Assembly: GCF_022163125.1 (NCBI RefSeq)
Contig: NZ_CP091881.1
Span: forward strand, 4,402,001 to 4,466,000
Direction of reading: 5' to 3'
DNA length: 64,000 bases
Source: Paenibacillus sp. HWE-109
GTDB taxonomy: Bacteria; Bacillota; Bacilli; Paenibacillales; NBRC-103111
Below are positions 34,764 through 43,778 of this stretch, piece by piece. The notes beneath the pieces are model-generated. The model did no database searches. It saw only the letters and a list, made by a program, of their open reading frames with translations, and was not told the origin of the DNA. Position 1 is the stretch's first letter. Every line of letters starts with the position of its first letter. Both the position numbers and the translations under genes were made by a program.

Positions 34764-35972
34764 TTAATCGTTTTTTCGTGGAAATCCGTGATCTCTAGCG
34801 CGCAACGCTACTAGCAGCGCAAGGAGTAGTAGAATAAACAATACCCATGGGAAAGAACCGACGCCAAGTGTTTCGATAAGTATACCGCCTATCACTCCCC
34901 CACCGCCAATGGCAAGATTCCACGCTGTTACCAGCATAGACTGGGCCACATCTGCACTCTCGCCAGCAGCTTCGGCTACTGCTGTCTGCAGTAAAGTCGC
35001 TGCGCCCCCGAACGTCAGCCCCCAGACAGTAACCACGAGATAGATGACAAGTGGCTGACTGCTGCCAATAGCTAATAGGAAGGACGCCAAGGAAAAAGCC
35101 GCGAGGCTGATCAAAACCAATGACCGCAGGCTGCGGTCGATCCAAACCCCGATAACCCAAATACCCGCAAACGCTGTAACGCCAAAAATAAGCAAGATCA
35201 AATCCACACGTTGGTTAAGCCCAGCCTGGACAAGATACGGCGCAATATAGGTGTATAAGATGTTGTGTGCCAGCACCCAAGTCAGAACGACAAATAATAC
35301 CGGTCGAACTCCTGGGATGACGAAAACCTTTCGGAGAGGGAGGCGTTTGTTTGCGGCCTCTCCGGGATAATCCGGCAGCTTCCACAGCACCCAGGCAATC
35401 AATAGAAGAGACAGCAGCGACATCAACCCTAAGACAGGGCGCCAGCCAATAACGGAACCAAGAAGTGTTCCAGCTGGAACACCTAGCGCCAAGGCTAGCG
35501 GCGTGCCGACCATTGCAAGTGCCATCGCTCGTCCTTTAAGCGACTCTGGTACCATACGCCGGGCATAGCCTGCTATCATCCCCCATAGAACACCAGCGGA
35601 GACGCCAGCGAAGAAACGGGCTGCGAGCGTCAGTGTATAGTTAGTAGAAAGTGTGGTGATCGTGTTGAATACGAGAAAACCAAGGATGCATATGAGAAGC
35701 AGCGGACGACGACGCCACCCGCGCGTCGCAGTGGTCAATGGAATTGCTGCCACTAGTGAACCAAGGGCATACAGGGTGACTAGTTGACCTGCAAGTGCCT
35801 CCGACACTCCAAGCCCTTCACCTATCTGGAGCAATAAGCCGGATGGAATCGTTTCGGTTAGAATACAGATAAACCCTGTCATTGCAAGGGCGAGCAACCC
35901 AGCCCATGGGAGTCGGCCAGATGAGCTGCTGTTGGAGAATCTCTGTGTGGCAGAAGCTGTATGTGAGCTCAT
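34764..35972 (-). CDS. MFS transporter, drug:H+ antiporter-1 type
   Basis: A 402-residue protein with twelve predicted helices. The N-terminal FICILTETIPSGLLLQIGEG, the loop RGWRRRPLL and the motif C region VGTPLALALGVPAGTLLG mark it as an exporter of the DHA1/AraJ-YdhP type. It lies 15 bases downstream of the serine hydrolase gene and is co-transcribed with it. Exporter plus beta-lactamase-fold hydrolase next to an Lrp-type regulator suggests handling of a peptide-like or ester compound, but no substrate is visible. Confidence 0.85.
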   Translation of the reverse strand: MSSHTASATQRFSNSSSSGRLPWAGLLALAMTGFICILTETIPSGLLLQIGEGLGVSEALAGQLVTLYALGSLVAAIPLTTATRGWRRRPLLLICILGFLVFNTITTLSTNYTLTLAARFFAGVSAGVLWGMIAGYARRMVPESLKGRAMALAMVGTPLALALGVPAGTLLGSVIGWRPVLGLMSLLSLLLIAWVLWKLPDYPGEAANKRLPLRKVFVIPGVRPVLFVVLTWVLAHNILYTYIAPYLVQAGLNQRVDLILLIFGVTAFAGIWVIGVWIDRSLRSLVLISLAAFSLASFLLAIGSSQPLVIYLVVTVWGLTFGGAATLLQTAVAEAAGESADVAQSMLVTAWNLAIGGGGVIGGILIETLGVGSFPWVLFILLLLALLVALRARDHGFPRKND

Positions 35973-35987
35973 TTCAGAAACACCTCT

Positions 35988-37163
35988 TTAGTTTTTTATC
36001 GTGTCATAAACAGCTTCACAAAGGTCAACAGTAAACTGACCTGACATTCCTTCCAGTGCCGTGTTGGTGAACGCCACTACGCTGAGCCGATGCTTAGGAT
36101 CGACGAACCACGAATGGCCATAGGTCCCCCCCATGCGCCATGTACCCGGGGATTCCGGAGTGTCAGCAGTGACTGGATCCTTGAGCACCGTAATGCCTAG
36201 ACCGAAACCTCGACCTGGCCAAAAGGCCATTGGCAGATCACCGATCTGGTTGGTTGCTAGTTCGCTAACCAGATACTCAGGCAGCAGAGGGGCTCCGCCC
36301 TTGCGCAATGTTTCCAACAGCTGCAAGAAGTCTCCGGCGCTGCCGACCATGCCCGCTCCACCAGAAGGATAGGCCGATCTGTCAAGTGCCCGGCCTGGGG
36401 CAAGCGTGAAGCCCGCCGTGTTCTCCAAGAAAGCCACTCTATCAGGATCATCTATAATCCGCGGCTCTGGCATATCATTGGTATACGCTTGGGTGAGCCG
36501 TTCTGGGGCGACTGCGAGAAAACTAGTGTCGCTCAAGCCAAGCGGCTTTGTCACCAGCGAATGTATTGCCTCGCTGAGCGATGTCTCTGTAACTTTGGCT
36601 ATTACTGCTCCCAGCACATCTGTCGCAATGGAATATTTCCACTCGGTTCCTGGTGTATAGAGAAGCGGTACAGAGGCTATACGACGCAGGTTCTCGTCCA
36701 GGGTAACTTCGGAATTGTCCATTCCATCCGATATGCCAGCTCGCTCATATGAACCATTCTCTTCTTGAAAAAATCGGTAAGTCAGACCCGCGGTGTGCGT
36801 CATCAAGTGGCGAATTGTCATAATCGCAGATTCTCCGTTCGGCAAAAGTGGCTGAAACGCTGGAAGCCAACGATCAACGCGGTCGTCCAACTGTAAGCGA
36901 CCTTGCGCAACTAGAACCAGTGCCGCCGTTGAAACGATAGGCTTCGTAACCGAAGCAAGTCGGAATAACGCATCTTCTTGCATGAGCCGGTTCATCTCTC
37001 GATCGGCATAACCAGCAGCTCGGCTATAAACCAGTACCCCGTCTAACGCTATTTGAATGACAGCGCCGACCAACCGCTTGTCAGCAAGCGTTCGATCGAT
37101 TACCTCGTCAATGCGACCTGGTGGAAATTCTGAATTCATTCGGTTTGAATATAACTTACTCAT
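35988..37163 (-). CDS. serine hydrolase, class C beta-lactamase fold
   Basis: 391 residues from the ATG at 37163, with AAAGGATG upstream. The active-site motif SVTK is at 71-74 (FRLASVTKPIVSTAALVLVA). A Tyr-Ser motif occurs in EWKYSIATDVLGAVI, and GGTYGHSWFVD stands in the place of the KTG box. There is no signal peptide, so unlike true AmpC it is probably cytoplasmic and esterase-like (EstB group). It is first in an operon with the MFS gene and divergent from an Lrp/AsnC regulator. Confidence 0.88.
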   Translation of the reverse strand: MSKLYSNRMNSEFPPGRIDEVIDRTLADKRLVGAVIQIALDGVLVYSRAAGYADREMNRLMQEDALFRLASVTKPIVSTAALVLVAQGRLQLDDRVDRWLPAFQPLLPNGESAIMTIRHLMTHTAGLTYRFFQEENGSYERAGISDGMDNSEVTLDENLRRIASVPLLYTPGTEWKYSIATDVLGAVIAKVTETSLSEAIHSLVTKPLGLSDTSFLAVAPERLTQAYTNDMPEPRIIDDPDRVAFLENTAGFTLAPGRALDRSAYPSGGAGMVGSAGDFLQLLETLRKGGAPLLPEYLVSELATNQIGDLPMAFWPGRGFGLGITVLKDPVTADTPESPGTWRMGGTYGHSWFVDPKHRLSVVAFTNTALEGMSGQFTVDLCEAVYDTIKN

Positions 37164-37334
37164 ATACTTCATCCTTTCGGGATAGTTAAAGTGTTAATCA
37201 CTTTACTATTGTAAGTTTATTATATAAAATTAGTTATACTCCTTACATAAAGAAATAAATTGAAATATACGGTTTAACAATGAAAGACAAGGTAGTTTGC
37301 AAGGAAAACCTTAAATTTAAAGGAGTCGAATGCG

Positions 37335-37793
37335 ATGGACCAGATTGACAAACAAATCCTTTTTCACCTTCAAAATCAAGCGAGAATTTCTATGACGGAA
37401 CTAGGAAAGTGTGTTGCTTTATCACAACCCGCAGTAACAGAACGAGTTCGACGCATGGAGGAAAAAGGGATCATCAGCGAATACCGCACTATTGTCTCCC
37501 CTGAAAAAATAGGAAAACACGCTTCAGCCTATATACTTTTTCATTCAAGAAACTGTACTGCATTCCTTGAATTCTGCCGCTCGTCTCCCGATGTTGTCGA
37601 ATGTTACCGGATTAGCGGGGAACACAACTACTTATTGAAAGTCATATCCGACTCTACGCGATCTCTTGAGGAATTCGGAAATCAATGTGATAAATACGGA
37701 ACCTATACGATTCTAATCGTCATGTCGTCGCCTATCGATCATAAATTTGTTCTTCCTTCCCTAGAAGAAGCAAACCTAAACTTGCTGAGTTAG
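37335..37793 (+). CDS. Lrp/AsnC-family regulator
   Basis: A 152-residue protein. The N-terminal helix-turn-helix is visible as QARISMTELGKCVALSQPAV and TERVRRMEEKGII. The C-terminal RAM ligand domain spans about 65-150. It should bind amino acids or related metabolites and act on the divergent serine hydrolase/MFS promoter, 171 bases away start to start, and on itself. AAAGGAG precedes the ATG. It is convergent with the histidine kinase gene at 37867. Confidence 0.9.
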   Translation: MDQIDKQILFHLQNQARISMTELGKCVALSQPAVTERVRRMEEKGIISEYRTIVSPEKIGKHASAYILFHSRNCTAFLEFCRSSPDVVECYRISGEHNYLLKVISDSTRSLEEFGNQCDKYGTYTILIVMSSPIDHKFVLPSLEEANLNLLS

Positions 37794-37804
37794 ATAAACA
37801 TAAC

Positions 37805-37834
37805 AAAAAGGAATCCGGTGTCAAAACGGATTCC
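37805..37834 (-). terminator. terminator of the ketosynthase-kinase unit
   Basis: Stem GGAATCCG / CGGATTCC around a nine-base loop. On the minus strand it is followed by TTTTTG, so it mainly serves the kinase gene ending at 37867. Confidence 0.75.
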
Positions 37835-37866
37835 TAGCTCTTTACACCCTATTCAATTCGAGTTAA

Positions 37867-39285
37867 CTATCTGGCTACATCCATGATTTGTTCGTAATCG
37901 ATCAAAGGTATCGTAACTTTAATTTCAGTTCCCTCCTCATCACTCTTTACGATTTCAATATATCCGCCGTGAGAATTAAGAATACGCTGAGAAATGGATA
38001 GTCCCAAGCCCATACCTGCTTCTTTGGTTGTATGGAAGGGCGCAAATATTCGATCCCATTCATTCTTGGGAATTCCTGACCCCGTGTCCGTGAACACAAT
38101 ATTCATGGCATTATTGCTGGCATAAACAGTAATTTTGATTGTTTTCAGCTCTTTTTCATCCATTGCTTCTATGCTGTTGTTGATTAGATTAATGAAAACT
38201 TGTCTCATTTTATCTTTATCTATTTTCACAATCCGACTTTTTTGTTCATTCACTTCAATGAATACGTTCTTTTCTTTAATTCTAATAGACGTTAATACAA
38301 GCGATTCTTTAATAATTTCCATAACATCGGCATCTTCTGTATTAATTTTACCACTTTTAATGAATTGATTATAATTTTTGATGATACTATTCATATGGTT
38401 ACCGGCTATTTTGATTTGACTAACCATTCCTTTGGCCTGTACGTCCAACTGCTCATTCCGTGACAAAAGCTCTGAATACCCTTTCATTATCGTCAAAGGA
38501 TTACTGATCTCATGAATTAACCCCGAGGTCGTTATTTCAACTTGTTCTTCTTTTTCTTTCCTTTTTAATATTTGGGTCGTTTCTCTAATCATCTTGGTGC
38601 TCAAATGCACAAAAATAAAGAAGATAAAAATGGAGAAAATCATCACAGCAATTTGACTTGAATAAATAAATGTTCCTGCTTGTAGATTTAATACGCCAAT
38701 CATATACGTCAATAGGAACGTTAGACTGAATAAAGTCAGGAAATTTTTCACATATTTATCCGTCACTTTTCTGCTCGAAATCAAGGTTAATAGAATACTT
38801 ACAATCAGTAGTTTGATGTGGTTGACAAATAAGGAACTCAAGTCACCGTAAACCGGGTAGAGGACGGTAACCGTACTGCCAAAACCTTCAATATTCTTTA
38901 AGCCTAATAGACCATGATCGGTCCAATTAATCAAATAAATGATTAAAGACCAAGTTGCATAAGCGAATAGGGTATATTTATTGATAACCCAGTTCATCCA
39001 TTTGGCTTCTTCTTTGCTCAGATATTTCAGTATGACATATCCCACATATAGAAAAGCCGGAGGAAGCATAATTGAACCTATTCGAAAAAGCTTAAAAAGA
39101 AAAAATATGATATCTTTATTCAGTATGTCGATACTATATAAAACACTGACATCCAACTGCCATAAACTCACAAAAATCATAAATACTAACATGGCGTTAG
39201 TTAATTTTGTTTTAAACAGCAATTTGCAGGACATTCCCAAGAACAGCGGTACCAAGGACATTGCTGCCATAAGGATAAAATTCAT
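37867..39285 (-). CDS. histidine kinase with seven-helix membrane sensor
   Basis: A 472-residue protein. The first ~230 residues contain seven or so hydrophobic helices with very short loops, so the sensor is buried in the membrane. The kinase core follows: GLIHEISNPLTIMKGYSELL with His258, the N box FINLINNSIEAMDE, and the G boxes DTGSGIPKNEWDRIFAPFHT and GMGLGLSISQRI. The layout recalls KinB-like sporulation kinases, but I cannot claim orthology. No response regulator gene is adjacent. Its ATG comes three bases after the stop of the ketosynthase gene, so the two are made together. Confidence 0.85.
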   Translation of the reverse strand: MNFILMAAMSLVPLFLGMSCKLLFKTKLTNAMLVFMIFVSLWQLDVSVLYSIDILNKDIIFFLFKLFRIGSIMLPPAFLYVGYVILKYLSKEEAKWMNWVINKYTLFAYATWSLIIYLINWTDHGLLGLKNIEGFGSTVTVLYPVYGDLSSLFVNHIKLLIVSILLTLISSRKVTDKYVKNFLTLFSLTFLLTYMIGVLNLQAGTFIYSSQIAVMIFSIFIFFIFVHLSTKMIRETTQILKRKEKEEQVEITTSGLIHEISNPLTIMKGYSELLSRNEQLDVQAKGMVSQIKIAGNHMNSIIKNYNQFIKSGKINTEDADVMEIIKESLVLTSIRIKEKNVFIEVNEQKSRIVKIDKDKMRQVFINLINNSIEAMDEKELKTIKITVYASNNAMNIVFTDTGSGIPKNEWDRIFAPFHTTKEAGMGLGLSISQRILNSHGGYIEIVKSDEEGTEIKVTIPLIDYEQIMDVAR

Positions 39286-39288
39286 ACC

Positions 39289-40482
39289 TTAACCTACTTT
39301 CGATACCACAATTGTATTATTATTTCCGCCGTATCCATGAGAAGTAATTGCGATATTTTGAACGTCACAAAATGTAGTCTCTTTGACAATGTTCAGGTGC
39401 TCATACCCGATGAAATCACTATTTGTAGTTGCAGGAATAAACTGATCTCTTAAACTTAGCAAAGATGAAATTAGCTGCACAACCCCTGAGACAGCGAAAG
39501 CATGACCGATCATCCCTTTTATTGATGTGATTGGTGTAGGAGTTCCCAGCTTTTTGAGATGATTTCTGGCTTCATTGGCATCTTGCAAATTCAGTCCCAG
39601 TGCTAAACTGTTTGTATAGGAAATGATTTTACTTCCCACTGCCTGATCCAAAGTTTGGTATAATCGCTCCCCATCTTCGTCCATTTGATGAATATTTACA
39701 CCGTCATTATTCGCCGCTGCGCCTGTAATATAGCCATATTTGGTTTTGCTTTCTTGGTCTGCATGCTGCTCCGTTTCCAAAACAATAACTGCTGCCCCCT
39801 CTGAAATGACAAATGAATTACTATTTTTGGAAAATGGATTGCCTGTTTCTCCGATATTGGCATTGAATTTTATTGCTCGCTGCTTGGCAAAACTTGCAAT
39901 GGCTGAATCACAAATAGGTGTTTCAGCTGCGCCGACAATGCATATATCCACAATACCATTTTCTAATAAAGTTTTCCCTAAAAATATCGCATCTGACCCC
40001 GATGCACAGCCGTTGGTTAATGTGAATACAAGATTGCCATCCCCCATGCCAAAATAATTGGCTATCCCGGAAGAAAGACTATGTATGTTGGTCATTCCTG
40101 CATTGAAAGCACTTATTTTATTGTATTGATTATTTCGATACAGATAAGAACCTTGCTCAACCTCAGGAAGACTCGCGGTCGAAGTCCCCATAATAACAGC
40201 TACTCTAGCTTTAGGACTTGCGATTCTTGCTTGTTCAACTGCCTCTTTGGTCGCAGCGATGCCAAGAAGCGCTGCTCTTGGATATCCTCGCAGTTTTTTT
40301 TCCTTGGCTTCTTCCAATTCATCTTCAATAATTCCACAAACCATACTTTCTTTTTTGGGGCCTATTCCAGTGACAATCGATTGTGTATTAGTACCATTTC
40401 TAAGCACTTTTTCGAATTGCTCAACGTTTTGGATTTTAGGTAGTTTAAGTCCAAAACCTGTAATTACTGTCTTGTTTTTCAC
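39289..40482 (-). CDS. stand-alone ketosynthase-like protein with an incomplete active site
   Basis: About 397 residues from a GTG at 40482 (AAGGGG upstream); a TTG at 40506 is possible. It has the beta-ketoacyl synthase (KAS I/II, thiolase) fold. The nucleophile Cys159 lies in TNGCASGSDAI, NSFVISEGAAVIVLE matches the GEGA motif, His327 lies in KGMIGHAFAVSG, and the end is SHGYGGNNNT. The other catalytic His, normally in NAHGTxT, appears absent: that region reads ISYTNSLALGLNLQDANEA. No acyl carrier protein, reductase or other polyketide gene is near. It forms a two-gene unit with the seven-helix kinase. The fold call is firm; the reaction is unknown. Confidence 0.8.
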   Translation of the reverse strand: MKNKTVITGFGLKLPKIQNVEQFEKVLRNGTNTQSIVTGIGPKKESMVCGIIEDELEEAKEKKLRGYPRAALLGIAATKEAVEQARIASPKARVAVIMGTSTASLPEVEQGSYLYRNNQYNKISAFNAGMTNIHSLSSGIANYFGMGDGNLVFTLTNGCASGSDAIFLGKTLLENGIVDICIVGAAETPICDSAIASFAKQRAIKFNANIGETGNPFSKNSNSFVISEGAAVIVLETEQHADQESKTKYGYITGAAANNDGVNIHQMDEDGERLYQTLDQAVGSKIISYTNSLALGLNLQDANEARNHLKKLGTPTPITSIKGMIGHAFAVSGVVQLISSLLSLRDQFIPATTNSDFIGYEHLNIVKETTFCDVQNIAITSHGYGGNNNTIVVSKVG

Positions 40483-40595
40483 AGTCCTTAGCCCCTTCAT
40501 TTGCAATAAAATAGACCTACAACGGTTTATGGTTGTAAGCCCAGATCGTGTTAATTGGTCATATATGTATGTCTAACGCGTAACAGTTACCTGAT

Positions 40596-40616
40596 AAATT
40601 CTCTAATAGAGAATTT
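40596..40616. promoter_or_regulatory. palindromic operator candidate for the ketosynthase-kinase unit
   Basis: Perfect 9-bp arms AAATTCTCT and AGAGAATTT around AAT. It sits just downstream of the likely -10 box and about 115 bases before the ketosynthase start, the position of a repressor site or leader hairpin. Confidence 0.45.
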
Positions 40617-40628
40617 AAATACGCGAGA

Positions 40629-40664
40629 ATTATACCATATCTTCCATTCTTGTGGATATGGTAT
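40629..40664 (-). promoter_or_regulatory. promoter region with a second inverted repeat
   Basis: On the minus strand TATAAT (40629-40634) overlaps one arm of a perfect 10-bp inverted repeat, ATACCATATC (40632-40641) and GATATGGTAT (40655-40664). No good -35 is visible, so transcription may need an activator. The gap 40483-40825 holds this, the palindrome at 40596 and the leader of the small + strand gene. Confidence 0.4.
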
Positions 40665-40825
40665 TTGTTGCTTATTGCAAAAGAATTTAATGTCATGAAT
40701 GAAGTTGTCAAACTGTTCTGCCTAAGGGCATTTACGACGATCTATTGGTTAAAATTTATCTGAATAAAAAATTGGTGATGTGGAAAACTATTCCTTGTTG
40801 TTAGTTTACTAAAGGAGGTGTTCAC

Positions 40826-40987
40826 ATGCCTAATTCAGATCATCAGGCAACGAAGGCAGAAGTGCAATCTACGGAGTTAAACAAATTGCCTGTTCCAGGT
40901 CAAGAGGATACGGAGTTTTCCGCAGAAGAAGCGGCAGAGGCATTTCAAGAAAATCAATCCTCCAGCAGCAAATCTCAAGATCAATAA
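40826..40987 (+). CDS. small acidic YfhD-like protein
   Basis: A 53-residue protein with an ATG at 40826 preceded by AAAGGAGGTG. It is hydrophilic and acidic, ending in a Gln/Ser-rich tail. The central pattern (ELNKLPVPGQEDTEFSAEEA) resembles the LP-x-DxEFS-xExA motif of YfhD-type small Bacillales proteins, whose role is unknown. A strong terminator follows. The family call is tentative; the gene itself is well supported by ribosome site and terminator. Confidence 0.65.
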   Translation: MPNSDHQATKAEVQSTELNKLPVPGQEDTEFSAEEAAEAFQENQSSSSKSQDQ

Positions 40988-41001
40988 TCAACTATGCTGG
41001 C

Positions 41002-41036
41002 AAAAAAAAGCCCGGTTCCCCATGAACCGGGCTTTT
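41002..41036. terminator. bidirectional terminator
   Basis: Arms AGCCCGGTTC / GAACCGGGCT, with A8 on the left and TTTT on the right. It lies between the convergent small gene (stop 40987) and the drug exporter (stop 41060). Confidence 0.85.
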
Positions 41037-41059
41037 CCCATTTAATGAACAATATCTGA

Positions 41060-42559
41060 TTAATGACCCACCATAATTGGGATTTCAGTACCTTCTGTGG
41101 ACTCGCCCTCTGCTCTCTTAGGCTTGCGCAGCATAAGACCAAGCAAACCACCGACAACTGCGATGCCAAGCAGAATTAAGAATGTATACCCGAAGGAAGA
41201 AGCATACAAATCTAAATCAGGCTTTTGTTTGCCCGATTCCACCATAAGATTCTTCATCTTGGTTGTGAAGATCGTCATCAGAATAGCGATTGCGAAGGAC
41301 ATCATAACTTGCTGCGCGGCATTCGTGAGAGACGTTACACGCCCCACCAAATTCTGCGGCGCCGATTGAATCAAGTGGTTATTGAGCGGCATCATAAACA
41401 GTCCCATTCCAGCTCCTAACAAGGTAAGCGGCAGGATCACAGCACCTACGCCTGAATCGCCGGAAATATTCGACAGTAACAAGGCCGAAATCGTTGTTAG
41501 AGCCATCCCAGCCAAAACTAGCGGACGAGCGCCGAAACGATCGGACAATTTACCGCCAATTGGCATGAATAATCCGGAAGCCAGCGCTTGCGGAAGCATG
41601 ATGAGTCCTGTTTTCAAAGGACTATAGCCATGCGCTTGTTGTAAATACAGCGGAACAAGGAACATGGTTCCGAACATCGCAATTTGAGAGATCCATTGCA
41701 CGATGATCCCTTTGGTAAAATTCCCTGAGCGAAAAACGCGCAGCTCGAGAAGCGGATTCTCACGTCTCAATTCCACAATAACGAATAAAATAAGCGCCAC
41801 AATTCCGATTCCTGAGCCGATCAGGGTGTCTGCATCCATCCAAGTGGATTTCCCCGTAATCGGGTCAATACCACCATTAGAAACGCCGTATACAAGCGCT
41901 GCAAAGGCGATTGGCCCCAGCAGCATGCCAAGTAAATCCAAGGATGCAACAGACTGCCGCTGGATGTTCGGCAAGGTACGAATGCCCAGGATAATACCGA
42001 TGACACCAATAGGCAGGTTAATCAGGAAGATCCACTGCCAGCTGTGATATTCAACTAGCCAGCCTGCAACGACGGGTCCAAGAGCTGGTCCCAGCAAAAT
42101 TGGAATCCCCATCATCCCCATAACGGCCCCAACTTTTCCTGGGGGCGACAGACGATAGATGAACGCCATAGCAATAGGTACAACAACACCGCCACCCAGA
42201 CCCTGGATGATACGGTAAGTAATCAACATTTCAACTGTATTAGCCAGCGCGCATAAACCAGAACCGATCGTGAAAAGACCTACCGAGATCAAGAAAATTT
42301 TCTTGGCGCCAAATCTGTCGGAGAGCCATCCCGCCAAAGGAATAACCGCTGCTTGTGCCAGCGCATAGCCTATCACGGTCCATTGCACCAAGGACAAATT
42401 CAAAAGATTAAATTCTTCCTGCAGCTTAGGAAGAGCAACGTTTACCGCTGTCCCGTCCAAAATGACCATGAAAATCCCAACGACAATTGCGACCAGCGGC
42501 CCTAATATGCTGCGCATAGAAAATGGGGCGTCTGCTGCAATCGTTTTTTCTGATGACAT
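41060..42559 (-). CDS. MFS drug exporter, DHA2 (EmrB/QacA) type
   Basis: A 499-residue protein with fourteen predicted helices. The signature VILDGTAVNVALPKLQEEF is in the first helix region, followed by WVIGYALAQAAVIPLAGWLS-like sequence, a DRFGAKKIF loop and the motif C stretch GIPILLGPALGPVVAGWLV. It is a proton-driven exporter of hydrophobic or cationic drugs of the LmrB/EmrB group. GGAGGG precedes the ATG. An 18-bp palindrome typical of TetR-family sites lies 65 bases upstream, so it is probably repressed until a drug is sensed; no TetR gene is adjacent. Confidence 0.9.
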   Translation of the reverse strand: MSSEKTIAADAPFSMRSILGPLVAIVVGIFMVILDGTAVNVALPKLQEEFNLLNLSLVQWTVIGYALAQAAVIPLAGWLSDRFGAKKIFLISVGLFTIGSGLCALANTVEMLITYRIIQGLGGGVVVPIAMAFIYRLSPPGKVGAVMGMMGIPILLGPALGPVVAGWLVEYHSWQWIFLINLPIGVIGIILGIRTLPNIQRQSVASLDLLGMLLGPIAFAALVYGVSNGGIDPITGKSTWMDADTLIGSGIGIVALILFVIVELRRENPLLELRVFRSGNFTKGIIVQWISQIAMFGTMFLVPLYLQQAHGYSPLKTGLIMLPQALASGLFMPIGGKLSDRFGARPLVLAGMALTTISALLLSNISGDSGVGAVILPLTLLGAGMGLFMMPLNNHLIQSAPQNLVGRVTSLTNAAQQVMMSFAIAILMTIFTTKMKNLMVESGKQKPDLDLYASSFGYTFLILLGIAVVGGLLGLMLRKPKRAEGESTEGTEIPIMVGH

Positions 42560-42623
42560 CTAATTCCCTCCATCCGATTCGAGCATCCTCTGTTTATGGT
42601 GCTCTCTCTTATCTAACTTTTTT

Positions 42624-42641
42624 TACGGACAATTGTCCGTA
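42624..42641. promoter_or_regulatory. TetR-type operator palindrome
   Basis: TACGGACAATTGTCCGTA is a perfect 18-bp palindrome 65 bases upstream of the drug exporter start. Its form (GGACAnTTGTCC-like) is characteristic of TetR/AcrR-family operators. Confidence 0.65.
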
Positions 42642-42736
42642 TTACAACACTGATGCTAACGAAATAATGATTATTTGTCAATAGAACGATACGGCTTCAC
42701 ACCCTTAGCTTACCATAGTGCTGCTTGCATTATTTC

Positions 42737-43663
42737 TTATGGATTGCGAATTTTGGATAAAAGAACACGCCACCCAGGAAGAAGCAGCTTTAAATTACCC
42801 GAGTTGGCATAAATTGTTCCAGCCATAATGATGATTACACCGGCTGCCGATACCCACGTAATCTTTTCACCATAAAGCAATACCCCGAATGCGAGGGCAA
42901 TGATAGGTGAAATATAAAGCCATGTGGCCGGGAAGATCGGATTTGTCTTGGCGACAAGCCAATAGAAAAGACTATGCCCCACCATGGAACCGATTACGAT
43001 TAAATACAGAAGTGATCCGACCGCACTAGTCGTTAACATGCCTCTGAAATTTATATGCTCAGTACATAAAGCCAATGCGAGAAGCATTAAGCCGCCATAG
43101 ATCATCTGGACTGCATTAAGCGCGATAGGCGATGCTTGCGGGAATTGTTGAATAACTTTCTTGGCATAAAGAGCGCCACCCCCATAGAAAATCTGCCCAA
43201 CTATAATAGCGCAACAACCTAGTACCCATGTGATATCAGCCGTAACGGCAAGCTGCGGAAGCACGAGTAGAATGATGCCAACGAACCCAAGAAGACAACC
43301 GAATATAGCGTTAGCATTCGCTCTTTGACGCAATACTAGCATTTGCAGCACTAAAATCATCATTGGTGCTGTAGCCGACAAAACGGCAGCGATACCGGAA
43401 GAAACATATTGCTCCGCCCAATACAAGGTTGCAAATGTACCGAATGTCAGTCCGATGCCGGTAAGCAGCATTTCTTTGTGCAGGAGAAGCTTAAAGCTGG
43501 CTTTCTTCCTCCATACCATCCACAGGAATAATAGAAGACCTGCCAGAAAGAAGCGAATTCCCGCTGAGAAGAACGGTGGCGTCGAGGCATCGACCCCAAC
43601 TTTTATCGCCAAAAACGTCGTGCCAAAAATAAGACATATAAGCAAGTAATTAATAATGATCAT
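42737..43663 (-). CDS. EamA/DMT transporter
   Basis: A 308-residue protein with ten predicted helices in two EamA repeats. The opening IINYLLICLIFGTTFLAIKVG and the stretch AVLSATAPMMILVLQMLV are typical. It is a likely exporter of amino acids or related metabolites. It is divergent from a MocR-type regulator whose start lies 115 bases away, a pairing in which the regulator commonly controls the transporter. GAGGGGGAG precedes the ATG. Confidence 0.85.
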   Translation of the reverse strand: MIIINYLLICLIFGTTFLAIKVGVDASTPPFFSAGIRFFLAGLLLFLWMVWRKKASFKLLLHKEMLLTGIGLTFGTFATLYWAEQYVSSGIAAVLSATAPMMILVLQMLVLRQRANANAIFGCLLGFVGIILLVLPQLAVTADITWVLGCCAIIVGQIFYGGGALYAKKVIQQFPQASPIALNAVQMIYGGLMLLALALCTEHINFRGMLTTSAVGSLLYLIVIGSMVGHSLFYWLVAKTNPIFPATWLYISPIIALAFGVLLYGEKITWVSAAGVIIIMAGTIYANSGNLKLLLPGWRVLLSKIRNP

Positions 43664-43778
43664 GGATGCTCCCCCTCTTGCTCTGTATTATACAAGGCCG
43701 CAAATAGAACAGATGCAAGATAACAGAACAGATCATTCACTTTTGCTATATAATAAAAACAGAAGGGGAGAACGCGTG

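Noticed and set aside
39289..40482. Polyketide or fatty-acid synthesis cluster
   Set aside because: No carrier protein, acyltransferase, reductase or thioesterase gene is within reach, and one catalytic His seems missing.
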